Assembly (NCBI GenBank): GCA_903850425.1
Contig: CAINLR010000188.1
Coordinates: forward strand, 1 to 61,844
Direction: 5' to 3'
Length of the DNA: 61,844 nucleotides
From: an uncultured Verrucomicrobia subdivision 3 bacterium
GTDB lineage: Bacteria > Verrucomicrobiota > Verrucomicrobiia > Limisphaerales > UBA11358
The position numbers and the translations under genes are program-made. The notes below the pieces were generated by a model. It was not told the DNA's origin. It saw only the letters and a program-made list of their open reading frames with translations, and made no database searches. Shown piece by piece: positions 34,135-43,742 of this stretch; the first letter of the stretch is position 1; every line of letters starts with the position of its first letter.

Positions 34135-35088
34135 TCATTCCGGCTTCCAGTTCTTCAGCGAGTCTTCCAACGCTTCCTCGACGCCACGGATCTTGACGCC
34201 GGTTGCCAGCAGTTTGGAAACATCCATGACACAATTCGATCGCGGTGTTTTGGCGGCAACTTTGTAAAACTCCGCGTCGCTCGACCAGTATTCAAATTCA
34301 TGTTTCGGCTGGAGCACCTTGGCCAGCGTCTCCACGACATGGCGCGTCGTCACGAAGCCGGGATTCGTCACATTATAAATACCGAACGGTGCCCGCTGTT
34401 CCCAGGTGTCGAGGCACGCCTTCACATAATCGGCGCGGTGCGAAATGGAATTCACGTTGTCATAAACCTTCGCGTAACGCTGCACTTTGCTCAGGTAGTT
34501 GCGCTTATTATCGAATTCATCAAATGGAATCCGCAGCCGCCAGATATAGCTTTGACCCATGCCCGACATCGCTTCCTCGCCCAGCGCCTTCGTGCCGCTG
34601 TAAAAACTGCACGGTTGGTCGCGGAAGGAAAAATTTGGCGTATCCGTTTCGGTGAAGCCGCGAATGTTCTGCGGCGCTTGGGCCACGAGCGCACGCATCG
34701 CGGGTTGGCTCATGTCCTTTTCCGTGCGCACGCTTCCGTTCTCGAAAATTTTCGCACCGCTATAAATGCAGCCGCTGGAAACGTGACCCCACGGAATGCC
34801 CGCCGCCGCGCAAGCGTGCGCGATGGTCTGGGGCAAGAGCGCATTGCCCAGCAGCGTGCCAGCCTTGTCGAGTTCGCACGCGTCCACGTTTGGTTTGCCC
34901 GTGTAGCCGGCGGCATTGATGACGAACGCGGGCGATTTCGCTTTCAGAAAATCCAGCAGCAAATCGAAGCGGGTGTAATCCACCTGCGCACGGGAAAGCG
35001 GGATAAATTCCTTTTTGCGCCGTTGCAGTTCTTTGGCGAAGGCCTCGCCGATGTAGCCGGTGGCACCGAGAAGTAAGATCATAATCAA
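34135..35088 (-). CDS. dTDP-4-dehydrorhamnose reductase-like NAD(P)-dependent SDR
   Basis: This is a 317-residue sugar nucleotide-modifying SDR of the RmlD-like group. It has an N-terminal cofactor motif LLLGATGYIGEAF (about 4-16), INAAGYTGKPNVDACE (about 58) and the catalytic Tyr-x-x-x-Lys in SFYSGTKALGEE (about 160-164). The longer middle region and the loss of typical RmlD motifs mean it could be a related reductase or epimerase instead of RmlD itself. The start overlaps the rfbA stop by four bases (ATGA at 35085-35088), so the two are coupled. ATG at 35082 is an alternative start. Confidence 0.8.
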   Translation of the reverse strand: MIMILLLGATGYIGEAFAKELQRRKKEFIPLSRAQVDYTRFDLLLDFLKAKSPAFVINAAGYTGKPNVDACELDKAGTLLGNALLPQTIAHACAAAGIPWGHVSSGCIYSGAKIFENGSVRTEKDMSQPAMRALVAQAPQNIRGFTETDTPNFSFRDQPCSFYSGTKALGEEAMSGMGQSYIWRLRIPFDEFDNKRNYLSKVQRYAKVYDNVNSISHRADYVKACLDTWEQRAPFGIYNVTNPGFVTTRHVVETLAKVLQPKHEFEYWSSDAEFYKVAAKTPRSNCVMDVSKLLATGVKIRGVEEALEDSLKNWKPE

Positions 35089-35966
35089 TTGAGCAGGCGT
35101 TTTGCCTCGGCCACCACCTCGTTTTCCAAATAAGTGCGATATTCGCAGTTGGGCATCGCAGCGACAATTTTCTCCAATTGCGCGAGCGAGACGAAACCTT
35201 GGTGGAACGCCGCCTCTTCGGGGCAGCCGATCTTGATCCCGGCGCGTTTTTCAATCGTCTGCACATACGCGCTGGCCTCGTGTAGGCTGGTGCTCGTGCC
35301 GGCATCCAGCCACGCAAAACCACGGCTGAGCCGTTGCACGCGCAACTGCCCGCGCCGCAGATATTCCACATTCACCGCCGTGATTTCCAGTTCGCCCCGC
35401 GCCGACGGCTGCAGATTCTTGGCAATGTCCACGACTTGGTTATCGCAGATGTATAGCCCCGGCACGGCGTAGTTGCTCTTGGGCGATTTCGGTTTTTCCT
35501 CAATGGAAACGGCCTTGCCCGCCGCATCGAATTCCACCACGCCGTAGCGTTCCGGATCGTTGACATGATAACCGTAGATCGTCTCCCCGCTCTTGAAATC
35601 GGCGAAGGCGCGAAAAAACGAATCGCCGCCATAGAAAATGTTGTCGCCGAGAATCAGTGTCACGTTGTCCCTGCCGATGAAGCTCTCCGCGATCAGAAAC
35701 GCCTGCGCGATGCCCGCCGGTTTGGCCTGCTCGCGATATTCGATGGTCACGCCAAAACGTGAACCATCGCCAAGCAGTTGCTGGAAGCGCGGCAGGTCGT
35801 GCGGCGTGGAAATCAGGCACAACTCGCGGATGCCGCCCTCGATGAGCGTCGTCAGCGGGTAATAAACCATCGGTTTGTCATAAACCGGCTGGAGTTGTTT
35901 GCTCGCGACGAGCGTGAGCGGATACAGCCGGGAGCCGGCGCCGCCGGCGAGGATGATGCCTTTCAT
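35085..35966 (-). CDS. rfbA: Glucose-1-phosphate thymidylyltransferase
   Basis: This enzyme makes dTDP-glucose from dTTP and glucose 1-phosphate, the first step of dTDP-deoxysugar synthesis. The 293-residue protein begins with KGIILAGGAGSRLYPLTL (nucleotidyltransferase signature), followed by KPMVYYPLTTLIEGGI, the metal-binding LILGDNIFYG (about 104) and WLDAGTSTSLHEAS (about 217). The length is typical. It is the first gene of the cluster. No rfbC (epimerase) is present, so the end product may not be rhamnose, or rfbC may lie elsewhere. Confidence 0.96.
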   Translation of the reverse strand: MKGIILAGGAGSRLYPLTLVASKQLQPVYDKPMVYYPLTTLIEGGIRELCLISTPHDLPRFQQLLGDGSRFGVTIEYREQAKPAGIAQAFLIAESFIGRDNVTLILGDNIFYGGDSFFRAFADFKSGETIYGYHVNDPERYGVVEFDAAGKAVSIEEKPKSPKSNYAVPGLYICDNQVVDIAKNLQPSARGELEITAVNVEYLRRGQLRVQRLSRGFAWLDAGTSTSLHEASAYVQTIEKRAGIKIGCPEEAAFHQGFVSLAQLEKIVAAMPNCEYRTYLENEVVAEAKRLLN

Positions 35967-36003
35967 TTGTGCGTCAGGGTAGTTTTAGCCGTCGAATTTC
36001 GCC

Positions 36004-36036
36004 AATAAAAAAGCCGCGTTTTTTCACGCGGCTTGA
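36004..36036 (-). terminator. Rho-independent terminator of clpC
   Basis: Read on the minus strand, AAGCCGCG, an A-rich loop and CGCGGCTT are followed by TTTTTTATT. It starts 15 bp beyond the clpC stop. It also lies just before the rfbA start region. Confidence 0.88.
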
Positions 36037-36050
36037 AAACTGATTTTGAA

Positions 36051-38558
36051 TTAATTCGGCACGGCATCCTGCGCCGCCGCTTTCTGGTTGAACAGCAATT
36101 TGTCCGCTTCAGCGGTGACTTGAATCAAATCACCCTCGTGCAGCGCGCCCTTGAGGATTTCCTCGGCCAGCGGGTCTTCAAAAAACTTCTCGACGGCCCG
36201 GCGCATCGGCCGCGCGCCGTATTGCGGATCATAGCCTTTCTCCACGAGAAAGTCCTTGGCCTTGTCGTCCAGTTCGAGCCGGAGGTTCTTTTTGCGCAAC
36301 CGCTCCAAAACTTTCTCCACTTCCAATCCGAGAATTTGGATGAGATCCGGCTTGGTGAACGAGCGGAACACGATCAAGTCGTCGAGCCGGTTCAAAAATT
36401 CCGGGCGGAAGGTTTTCTTGGCCTCTTCCAAAACGCGTTCGCGGGCCTTTTCGTAGCTGTGCTCGTCCGTGATCGGCGCGAAGCCGAGCGTGGAGGATTT
36501 CTTGAGCGTGTCCGAGCCGACGTTCGACGTCATCAAAATGATCGTGTTGCGGAAATTCACGGCGCGGCCGAGGCTGTCGGTCAATTTGCCTTCTTCCAAA
36601 ATCTGCAACAGCATGTTCCACACGTCGGGGTGCGCTTTTTCGATTTCGTCAAACAGCACGACGGAATACGGATTGCGCCGCACTTTTTCGGTGAGCTGGC
36701 CGCCTTCTTCGTAGCCGACGTAGCCGGGCGGCGAACCCACGAGGCGCGACACGTTAAACTTCTCCATGTATTCGCTCATGTCGAGCTGGATGAGCGATTT
36801 CGTGTCGCCGAACATCTGCTCCGCGAGCGTCTTCGCCAGCAACGTTTTGCCCACGCCCGTCGGGCCGAGCAAAAGAAACGTTCCGATCGGGCGACGTGGA
36901 TCTTTCAAGTCCGCGCGCGAACGGCGCAAGGCCTTGCACAAAGACGAAACCGCTTCGCGCTGGCCGACGACGACTTTTTCCATCTCGGTTTCAACGGTGA
37001 GCAACCGCTGCATCTCGCCCTGGCCCATGCGCTGGAGCGGAATGCCGGTCCATTTGGAGACGACATGCAAAATTTCTTCCTCGTCCACCTTGATGCGCTT
37101 TTCATCGCCCTTGGTGCGCCACTCTTTGAGCAGCGTTTCCATTTTGTCCTTCGCCTGCTTTTCCTGGTCACGCATCTTGGCCGCGCCCTCGAAATCCTGG
37201 TTCTTGATGGACTTTTCCTTCTTGCCTTTGATCTCTTCGATCTCGGCTTCCATCGCCTTGATTTCGGGCGGACGCGTCATCGTGCTGATGCGGGCGCGGG
37301 AACCGGCTTCGTCCATAACATCAATCGCCTTGTCCGGCAAAAACCGGTCGGTGATGTAACGGTCGGAAAGTTTCACCGCCGCTTCCACGGAGGCATCGGT
37401 GAACTCCGCCTTGTGATGTTCCTCGTATTTGTGGCGCAGGCCTTTCAAGATTTCGATCGCGTCCTCAATCGAAGGGGCCTCGACCTTGACCGATTGGAAC
37501 CGGCGTTCCAGCGCGGCGTCTTTCTCGATGTATTTCCGATATTCGTTCAGCGTCGTCGCGCCGACACATTGCATTTCGCCGCGGGATAGTGCGGGTTTAA
37601 TGATATTGCTCGCGTCCATCGTGCCTTCGGCTGATCCCGCGCCGACGATCGTATGCAACTCGTCAATGAACAGAATCACGTTTTTCGCGCGGCGGATTTC
37701 GTCCATTACCGCCTTGATGCGTTCCTCGAACTGGCCGCGATATTTCGTGCCCGCCACCATCAGCGCGAGGTCGAGGGTGATGACGCGCTTGCTCAGCAGC
37801 AGTTCCGGCACGTTGCCCTTGACGATTTCCTGGGCGAGGCCTTCGACGATGGCCGTCTTGCCCACGCCCGCTTCACCCAGCAGCACCGGATTGTTCTTCG
37901 TGCGCCGGCAAAGGATCTGGATGACACGCTCGATTTCGCTTTTTCGGCCGATGACCGGGTCCATGTCGCCCTTGCGGCAAATCTCGGTCAGGTCGCGGCC
38001 AAAGGCTTTCAACGCGGGCGTCTTCACTTCGCCTTTTTTCTCCGGGCCGGCGGCGGCTTTTTCGCCAGGCTCGGCCGGCGGCGATTCCTCGCCCGGTTGC
38101 CCGCTGAAATTGGGATCTAATTCCTTCAACGTTTCCTGCCGCGCCACCTCGATGTCCACGTCGAGACTGCGCAACACTTTCGCCGCCACGCCGTCGCCTT
38201 CGCGCAACAGTCCGAGCAGCAAATGTTCCGTGCCGACGTAAGTGTGGTTCAGGTTTTTTGCTTCCTTCTGCGCCAGGGCGATCACTTTTTTGACGCGGGG
38301 CGTGTAGGGAATATTGCCGATCATTTTTTGATCCGGGCCGGTGCCGACCTGTTTCTCCACCTCCATGCGGACGGTTTCGAGATCCAGTCCCATCTTGGTG
38401 AGAACATTGACCGCCACGCCCTGACCCAATTTAATCAGGCCGAGCAACAGATGCTCGGTGCCGAGAAAATTATGGTTCAGCCGGTCGGCTTCCTTGCGCG
38501 CCAGCGCCAGCACCTGCTGCGCCCGCGGCGTAAAATTGCTCATTGCTTCATCGCTCAT
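36051..38558 (-). CDS. clpC: ATP-dependent Clp protease ATP-binding subunit ClpC
   Basis: This AAA+ unfoldase feeds ClpP. It is 835 residues with two Clp N-terminal repeats (about 8-145; [14 protein letters not shown] and [14 protein letters not shown]). NBD1 carries Walker [15 protein letters not shown] (about 223) and Walker [17 protein letters not shown]-like middle domain ([16 protein letters not shown], about 460) marks ClpC rather than ClpA/ClpB. NBD2 has [16 protein letters not shown] (about 565) and a C-terminal small domain. A second ATG five codons downstream ([10 protein letters not shown]) may be the true start. It is transcribed alone with a strong terminator. Confidence 0.95.
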   Translation of the reverse strand: MSDEAMSNFTPRAQQVLALARKEADRLNHNFLGTEHLLLGLIKLGQGVAVNVLTKMGLDLETVRMEVEKQVGTGPDQKMIGNIPYTPRVKKVIALAQKEAKNLNHTYVGTEHLLLGLLREGDGVAAKVLRSLDVDIEVARQETLKELDPNFSGQPGEESPPAEPGEKAAAGPEKKGEVKTPALKAFGRDLTEICRKGDMDPVIGRKSEIERVIQILCRRTKNNPVLLGEAGVGKTAIVEGLAQEIVKGNVPELLLSKRVITLDLALMVAGTKYRGQFEERIKAVMDEIRRAKNVILFIDELHTIVGAGSAEGTMDASNIIKPALSRGEMQCVGATTLNEYRKYIEKDAALERRFQSVKVEAPSIEDAIEILKGLRHKYEEHHKAEFTDASVEAAVKLSDRYITDRFLPDKAIDVMDEAGSRARISTMTRPPEIKAMEAEIEEIKGKKEKSIKNQDFEGAAKMRDQEKQAKDKMETLLKEWRTKGDEKRIKVDEEEILHVVSKWTGIPLQRMGQGEMQRLLTVETEMEKVVVGQREAVSSLCKALRRSRADLKDPRRPIGTFLLLGPTGVGKTLLAKTLAEQMFGDTKSLIQLDMSEYMEKFNVSRLVGSPPGYVGYEEGGQLTEKVRRNPYSVVLFDEIEKAHPDVWNMLLQILEEGKLTDSLGRAVNFRNTIILMTSNVGSDTLKKSSTLGFAPITDEHSYEKARERVLEEAKKTFRPEFLNRLDDLIVFRSFTKPDLIQILGLEVEKVLERLRKKNLRLELDDKAKDFLVEKGYDPQYGARPMRRAVEKFFEDPLAEEILKGALHEGDLIQVTAEADKLLFNQKAAAQDAVPN

Positions 38559-38875
38559 ACTCGAAACATTCTGCTATGAGTCGGCTGGTTTGTCCAACGC
38601 CAACCGGAAAAATCAAGGCTGCTCGCCCAAAGCAATTGCGCCCGACCGAACGCCCTGGCCGGCACGTCCCAACCCATTTCGCAAATCAAAATGGAAGAGC
38701 CGGGCTGGCGTCTTCACCCGGCCTCGGCAAGGAGATTCGCCGCCAGCGTTGGCCGGCTGTAGGCCGGCGCCACAACCGGACCTGGCCGGCGGGAAAGTCT
38801 ATTTCAGACGGCGAGTTCAATGGTGGCGGCGGAAATTTGCTTTCACCACCGCACGCGGTCTGTTAGAAAATCGGC
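38559..38875. other. Gene-free spacer upstream of clpC
   Basis: This 317-base divergent spacer carries no gene I can support. A small inverted pair GCCGGCTGTAGGCCGGC is visible around 38751-38767. Promoters of clpC (leftward) and the gene at 38876 (rightward) are presumably here but not recognisable with confidence. Confidence 0.45.
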
Positions 38876-39772
38876 GTGCGCAAACTATTTTTATGCTTCG
38901 GACTCTGGCTCGGCTTCGTGGCACTGGCGGCGACTGCGGAGACGCTGACGTTGACCGACGGCTCTTCGTTCACCGGCGACGTGGTGAAATTTGATGACAA
39001 CGGCCTGATGCTGCGCGCCACCGGCGATGTTTACACCAATTTGCCGTGGGGTCGGTTTTCGCAGGAATCGCTGCTGCAACTGGCGCAAACCCCCAAAATT
39101 AAACTGCTGGTCGAACCCTTCATCCTGCCGACGGAATCGCAACGGCCCGCGAAACCGGAAATCAAAGTCAACCCCGTCGTGCGGTTGCAACGGCCCGACC
39201 ATCCCGCCTTGATCGGCGGATTGGTGGCCTCGCCGGTGGGGTTGTGCATCCTGCTCGTGCTTTATCTGGCGAATCTTTATGCCGGCTTTGAAGTGGCGGT
39301 GGTGCGGGCGCGGTCCATTCCGCTGGTGATGTGTGTGTGTGCAGTCTTGCCAGTGATCGGGCAGATCATCTTTCTCTCGCTGCCGGTGCAACTGGAAGCG
39401 GAGCCGGACTTGGAACCATTGGCGGAGGATGGCACGCCGGGCACCACGCCCGTCATCAGCATCGGCGACGCGTCGTGGAAACAGCCGGAGGAAGTCAAGA
39501 AGCCGCAGGCGCTGATTTATGCGCGGGGCAAATTCACCTTCAACAAGCGCTTCCTCGAAACCAAATTCGCGGGCTTCGCCAGCGCCGAGCCGGCAGGCGA
39601 TGCCAAGAATTATTCGATGGAGGTGAAGACGCCCAAGGAATCCATCGCCATCGAACGCATCACGCAAATTACCGCGACCGGGGTGGTTTTTGAAACTGCC
39701 CAACGCGGGCCGGTGACGGTGCCGTTCACGGACATTCAGGAAATCAAGCTCAACCCCAAAGCGGCGGTGTGA
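38876..39772 (+). CDS. Exported membrane protein, unknown function
   Basis: This is a 298-residue protein with a GTG start. It has a signal peptide (about 1-21, ends ATAET), a beta-rich part (LTDGSSFTGDVVKFDDNGLMLRATG), two hydrophobic helices (about 112-134, PALIGGLVASPVGLCILLVLYL, and about 147-168, SIPLVMCVCAVLPVIGQIIFL), and a soluble C-terminal part with repeated short beta motifs (ARGKFTFNKRFLETKF, ITQITATGVVFETA). The pattern TDGSSFTGDVVK plus TGVVFET suggests two related small beta domains. fmt follows 40 bp downstream on the same strand. Confidence 0.72.
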   Translation: MRKLFLCFGLWLGFVALAATAETLTLTDGSSFTGDVVKFDDNGLMLRATGDVYTNLPWGRFSQESLLQLAQTPKIKLLVEPFILPTESQRPAKPEIKVNPVVRLQRPDHPALIGGLVASPVGLCILLVLYLANLYAGFEVAVVRARSIPLVMCVCAVLPVIGQIIFLSLPVQLEAEPDLEPLAEDGTPGTTPVISIGDASWKQPEEVKKPQALIYARGKFTFNKRFLETKFAGFASAEPAGDAKNYSMEVKTPKESIAIERITQITATGVVFETAQRGPVTVPFTDIQEIKLNPKAAV

Positions 39773-39812
39773 ATTCCCGCCTCCGCTGTGGCATCCAGTG
39801 GTAATCGTGCCC

Positions 39813-40775
39813 ATGACACCGCTGCGAATCATTTTCATGGGGACTGCGGAGTTGTCCTGCGCCAGCCTGAGCAGACTTTCCAGCGACCATTTGTTTCAGG
39901 TCGTCGCCGTCGTCACCCAACCCGACAAACCCAAAGGTCGCGACCTCAAACTCACACCCTCGCCGGTAAAAGTTCTCGCGGAGAAATTGAAGCTTCCCGT
40001 GCGGCAACCACTCAAGGCTCGGGATGAACATTTCATCTGCCAGCTTCGCGAACTGAAGCCGGACTTGATGGTGGTCGTGGCCTACGGACAAATTTTGCCG
40101 CAGAGCCTGTTGGACCTGCCGCCGCACGGCTGCCTCAATGTCCATACCTCGCTGCTGCCGAAATATCGCGGGGCCGCGCCGATCCAGAGGGCGATTGCCG
40201 AGGGTGAACCAGAAACCGGAGTGACTGTTATGCAGATGGATGCCGGCCTCGACACCGGCCCGATGCTCGCCAGCCGCCGCACGCCGATTCTGCCCACGGA
40301 CGATTCGCAAAGCCTGCACGATCGGCTCGCGCAACTCGGCGCGGAACTGCTCGGCGAAACCATTCCCGCTTACGTCGCCGGAAAAGTTTTGCCGCAGCCG
40401 CAGCCGGCTGCTGGGGCCACCTACGCCGCGAAAATTAAGAAGGAAGATGGCCAGATTGACTGGGCCAAACCAGCGGTTCAAATCTGGAACCGGCTCCGCG
40501 CCTTCACGCCGTGGCCTGGGGCGTTCACATTTTTTGAAGCGCAACCCAAACCTCAGTTGCTGAAAATCTGGAAAGCCGAGGTTGTGGAAAAATCCGGGGA
40601 CATCGGAACGGTTTTATCGGCCGACAAAACCGGCATCATCGTCGGCTGCGGCCAGGGGGCGCTGCGGATTTTGGAATTGCAGCGCGAAGGCGGCAAGCGG
40701 CTACCGGCGGAACCATTTCTCGCTGGATTTCCGCTGAAGCCGGGCGGAGCGTTCGGCTCGTCATGCACGCCCTGA
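39813..40775 (+). CDS. fmt: Methionyl-tRNA formyltransferase
   Basis: This enzyme formylates initiator Met-tRNA with 10-formyl-tetrahydrofolate. The 320-residue protein from the ATG at 39813 has FMGTAELSC (N-terminal glycine motif), PDKPKGRDLKLTPSPVK and the folate/catalytic segment CLNVHTSLLPKYRGAAPIQRAI. In that segment Asn and His at about 108-110 are the usual catalytic pair, followed by TGVTVMQMDAGLDTG with the catalytic Asp. The C-terminal domain (about 210-315) binds tRNA. An alternative start is five codons upstream. It is a standard housekeeping gene. Confidence 0.95.
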   Translation: MTPLRIIFMGTAELSCASLSRLSSDHLFQVVAVVTQPDKPKGRDLKLTPSPVKVLAEKLKLPVRQPLKARDEHFICQLRELKPDLMVVVAYGQILPQSLLDLPPHGCLNVHTSLLPKYRGAAPIQRAIAEGEPETGVTVMQMDAGLDTGPMLASRRTPILPTDDSQSLHDRLAQLGAELLGETIPAYVAGKVLPQPQPAAGATYAAKIKKEDGQIDWAKPAVQIWNRLRAFTPWPGAFTFFEAQPKPQLLKIWKAEVVEKSGDIGTVLSADKTGIIVGCGQGALRILELQREGGKRLPAEPFLAGFPLKPGGAFGSSCTP

Positions 40776-40800
40776 TCAAAGAGGCCGATGAATTGCTACA

Positions 40801-40860
40801 AAAGCCATGAGTGAACCAAAAGACAAACGGCCTGACGCAGATTCGCCGAAGGAGACCATC
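40801..40860 (+). repeat. 60-bp direct repeat, copy 1 (start of the kinase gene)
   Basis: This covers the kinase start (ATG at 40807) and its first 18 codons. It is repeated at 41582-41641 with 56 of 60 bases identical. Confidence 0.85.
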
Positions 40861-41616
40861 GTTCTGTCCTTTCCAGAGCCGCCAGGCGAACAGGCTGGCG
40901 ATCGGATTGGTCAATACAAGTTGCTCCAGGAAATCGGCGAGGGCGGCATGGGCACCGTGTGGATGGCAGAGCAGCAGGAACCCGTCCGCCGCCGTGTCGC
41001 CCTCAAGGTCATCAAGCTGGGGATGGATACCAAGCAGGTCATCGGTCGCTTCGAGGCGGAGCGGCAAGCCTTGGCCCTGATGGATCATCCCAACATCGCC
41101 AAAGTGCTGGACGCTGGTAGCACGAAGAATGGCCGACCGTTCTTCGCCATGGAACTGGTCAAGGGAGTTCCCATCACTCGCTATTGTGACGAACACCGGG
41201 TTGGCACCAAGGAACGCCTCAAGCTCTTCACCGATGTCTGCCACGCCATTCAGCACGCACATCAAAAGGGCATCATTCACCGCGACATCAAGCCGTCGAA
41301 TATTTTGGTGACACTCAACGACGGTGTGCCCATGCCCAAGGTGATTGATTTCGGGATAGCCAAGGCCACGGGTGGCCAGACGTTGACCGACAAAACCGTG
41401 TTTACGGCGTTTGAGCAATTCATCGGCACGCCGGCTTACATGAGTCCTGAGCAGGCCGAGATGAATGCGTTGGACATTGACACGCGCAGCGACATCTACG
41501 CCTTGGGCGTGTTGCTCTACGAACTACTGACCGGCAAGACGCCGTTTGATGCCAAGGCACTCGTGGCGAAGGGGCTCGATGAAAGCCATGAGCGAACCAA
41601 AAGACAAAAGGCGTGA
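40807..41616 (+). CDS. Serine/threonine protein kinase, truncated after the catalytic domain
   Basis: This is a 269-residue Hanks-type kinase. The Gly-loop is in [17 protein letters not shown] (about 40), the ATP-binding Lys in ALKVIKLGM (about 68), the HRD motif in [12 protein letters not shown] (about 158), DFG in VIDFGIAKA (about 180) and the activation segment [12 protein letters not shown] (about 205). The catalytic core is complete. The frame ends soon after [17 protein letters not shown], as [15 protein letters not shown], because it runs out of phase into a second copy of its own start region. The long C-terminal sensor or repeat domains common in relatives are missing. Probably soluble, since no membrane helix remains. 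Confidence 0.85.
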   Translation: MSEPKDKRPDADSPKETIVLSFPEPPGEQAGDRIGQYKLLQEIGEGGMGTVWMAEQQEPVRRRVALKVIKLGMDTKQVIGRFEAERQALALMDHPNIAKVLDAGSTKNGRPFFAMELVKGVPITRYCDEHRVGTKERLKLFTDVCHAIQHAHQKGIIHRDIKPSNILVTLNDGVPMPKVIDFGIAKATGGQTLTDKTVFTAFEQFIGTPAYMSPEQAEMNALDIDTRSDIYALGVLLYELLTGKTPFDAKALVAKGLDESHERTKRQKA

Positions 41617-41641
41617 CGCAGATTCGCCGAAGGAGATCATC
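41582..41641 (+). repeat. 60-bp direct repeat, copy 2
   Basis: It matches 40801-40860 in 56 of 60 bases, including an ATG at 41588. It overlaps the last codons of the kinase in a different frame. Confidence 0.85.
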
Positions 41642-41701
41642 CACCTGTCGGCCACGATTCTGTGCAGCGAGCAAGCCGGGAGTGTGAGCCGGCATCACTG
41701 A
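41588..41701 (+). pseudogene. Remnant of a second kinase gene start
   Basis: The 37-codon frame starts [16 protein letters not shown], paralleling the kinase N-terminus ([16 protein letters not shown]). It then diverges into unrelated sequence and stops at 41701. It suggests a tandem kinase array reduced by recombination. It has no kinase domain of its own. Confidence 0.7.
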
Positions 41702-42112
41702 TGAGGACTGCCGGCAAGCGATCATGCGTTGGAGTCGGTCTTTGCCGTTGCCAGAATTGCCCGCCGCCACGGCTGGCGCAAAGTGATTGACCCACCGGAA
41801 GTTTTTGCGCGGCGTGCCTTCAATGTGAGTCAGCTCCGTCCCTGTTCTGCCGATGAAAACAATTCGCATCTTGTCAAACCACCAAGTCCAAAAGGTTCAC
41901 TTGTTGTCGCTGCCAAGAACCTGCCCCTCCACAAACCGCCGTTAACCCATATATGGCTTTTTCACGCCCCAACTGAAACTGCGCTTAAATAAAGTGAGTT
42001 GCCCGAGACCAAACTCGATGTCAACTCATCCTGCGCTATGCTTTCACTCCCAATCAAGCCGAGCGCTCGCACTTCAATGCCAATTCAAAAACACGATTAT
42101 GCAGACCGGTAA
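41702..42112. other. Gene-free spacer after the kinase
   Basis: About 410 bases with no gene I can support. The last part is AT-richer (about 41860-42110). No tRNA, hairpin terminator or insertion-sequence end was recognised. Confidence 0.5.
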
Positions 42113-42883
42113 TTAGTAACGCGAAGGGTCCTTTGCGAGCAGCACTTTCGGTATATTCAGCAGCTTCGCGTCAACCCAGGCCTGATCCCGTTGCTTCTTC
42201 CGGGGCTCCCAAGGATCGTTATAGTGAATCATAGTTGGGCTCACCCCGGTGAGCACGATGGCGTGCCCGGCGGTGGGATGCCCGTCAATATAATAGCCTG
42301 CCGCCCAGATCGGGCCATGCTGGATCAGCAAATCCCGAACGCTATCGCTGGTGAGCCCGGCGGTCGGTTTCGGCACCACTTTCAAGCCTTCGACCTGGAC
42401 CAGTTCGTCAATGGCGGCCACGGTCAATCCTTTGTCGCCCCGCCACAGTTCGGGAAGTCCCAGTCGCGGGCCCGGACGATAGTAGTAAGAAACCATAGCC
42501 GCCGCCGCATACCAACAGGCCATGAATCCATGCTTTGCCTGCTTGCCCTGCGCATTGGGTTGCATCAGGGGTTTGGCGTCGTAGCCTTCTTTCTGTCCTA
42601 CCAGCGGAACCTCCAACTGTAGGTTGACCAGCAAGGCATCCACCGCGCTCACGAAATTTTCAACCACGCGGTTCTTGTTGCGGACACTGGTCCGCCAGCC
42701 TGGTCCCTTGGCGCGAATCCATCCATCCAGGGCCTTCTTCAAATTGATCAGCAGCTTAACCCCCTTGCCCTCGGCTTCATACCGGCGAAGGGCTTCATCA
42801 ATGGCCTTTAGCTCGGGGCTCCTCGGGGTGAGTGGGCCGGCTTTGGTTTCCTTCATCCAATTCTGATAAGATATAATGGGCAT
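42113..42883 (-). CDS. Papain-like cysteine protease (AvrRpt2/C39-like fold)
   Basis: This is a 256-residue protein. The ATG at 42883 is preceded by AAGGA at good spacing. The N-terminal helical region (about 1-100) contains LKAIDEALRRYEAEGKGVKL, then LDGWIRAKGPGWRTSVRN. The protease part has the catalytic Cys in GFMACWYAAAAMV (about 122), the catalytic His in PTAGHAIVLTGV (about 206) and the following Asn/Asp in HYNDPWEP. There is no signal peptide. The fold is that of AvrRpt2-type effector proteases and C39-type peptidases. A toxin or effector role is possible but unproven. No immunity-like partner is visible nearby. Confidence 0.78.
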   Translation of the reverse strand: MPIISYQNWMKETKAGPLTPRSPELKAIDEALRRYEAEGKGVKLLINLKKALDGWIRAKGPGWRTSVRNKNRVVENFVSAVDALLVNLQLEVPLVGQKEGYDAKPLMQPNAQGKQAKHGFMACWYAAAAMVSYYYRPGPRLGLPELWRGDKGLTVAAIDELVQVEGLKVVPKPTAGLTSDSVRDLLIQHGPIWAAGYYIDGHPTAGHAIVLTGVSPTMIHYNDPWEPRKKQRDQAWVDAKLLNIPKVLLAKDPSRY

Positions 42884-43742
42884 ATTTTTCCTTAATTTAA
42901 ACCGAGTTAACCGCAGAAAAACCGCATCTGATGTTCCTGACATTGGTATGAAAGAGTCTTCGGTCTTTCAAAACTGAGCGGAGTTTGCTTTTCCGCATGC
43001 CGCAGCGTGAGCGGTAAGAACTTGGCCCGGCGTCGCGGAGTGCGTGGGCCAAGGGGGTAGTTCTTGGTAATAGAAATTGCGCGCCAGCGCAGTTTGCCAG
43101 GGCAGAATCCAATGTAACGATTGAACCCGGTTCCGGGCTAAATTCAACGCGTTTCAGCGCGCCGGCATGTCTGCTGTTCCGGTGCTCCTTACCCAAGCAA
43201 AGCGGTCCCTTACGCCTCCGGGATATTTTGCCAACTATGGAGAAGCGGCCAGCAAAAGCTCCGCCCAGCGGGCGGTGGGGTGGCGTTCGAGTGGCAACCA
43301 TTTGCTGGAAGTTAGGAACTAATGCGAACCAGTGTCAATCCTGATTTTGAAAAAAGGTCGGAGCTATGGCTCGGTCTGCGCGGCTTACCTTCCGATGCGC
43401 ATGAGCCGTGACTGACTGGCCGCAAAAAAGCGCAAGCGGCGCAAAAGGACTGGTGAAAATCTTGCCTTTGCCGTGGACGAATGCTTCCCCCAGCGGGTTA
43501 AGCTACCGCCAGTTGCTGGACCCAAACATCCCCGTTCCTTCTTGAGCCTTTTTGCGGCCATTCCCATCGCGAAATTTAGGTTCAGGCACGAATTGACAGG
43601 TGTCCGCCGCCGGCGAAACCGAGTATGACCGGCGGCACGATGAATGGCTGGTCACAGTTGCCGCTGGGAACTGTGGCCGATTCATGCCACTGTTGGGCGG
43701 CGCTGATTTGGCGACAATGATACAATTCAACCCAGATTCATT
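42884..43742. other. Long gene-free region before the galactanase gene
   Basis: About 860 bases contain no supported gene on either strand. The most distinct structure is an imperfect palindrome at 43640-43685. The region gives the impression of decayed sequence, with short frames lacking start context. Confidence 0.5.
43640..43685. promoter_or_regulatory. Imperfect nested palindrome upstream of the galactanase gene
   Basis: The inner arms CACAGTT and AACTGTG flank GCCGCTGGG, and the outer arms ATGAAT and ATTCAT add a second layer. It ends about 57 bp before the gene start at 43743, a position suited to an operator. Function is inferred. Confidence 0.35.

Noticed and set aside
36033-37589. 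518-codon open frame on the plus strand opposite clpC
   Set aside because: It mirrors the well-conserved clpC gene, is His/Arg/Phe-rich and matches no family. Such antisense frames are common in GC-rich genes.
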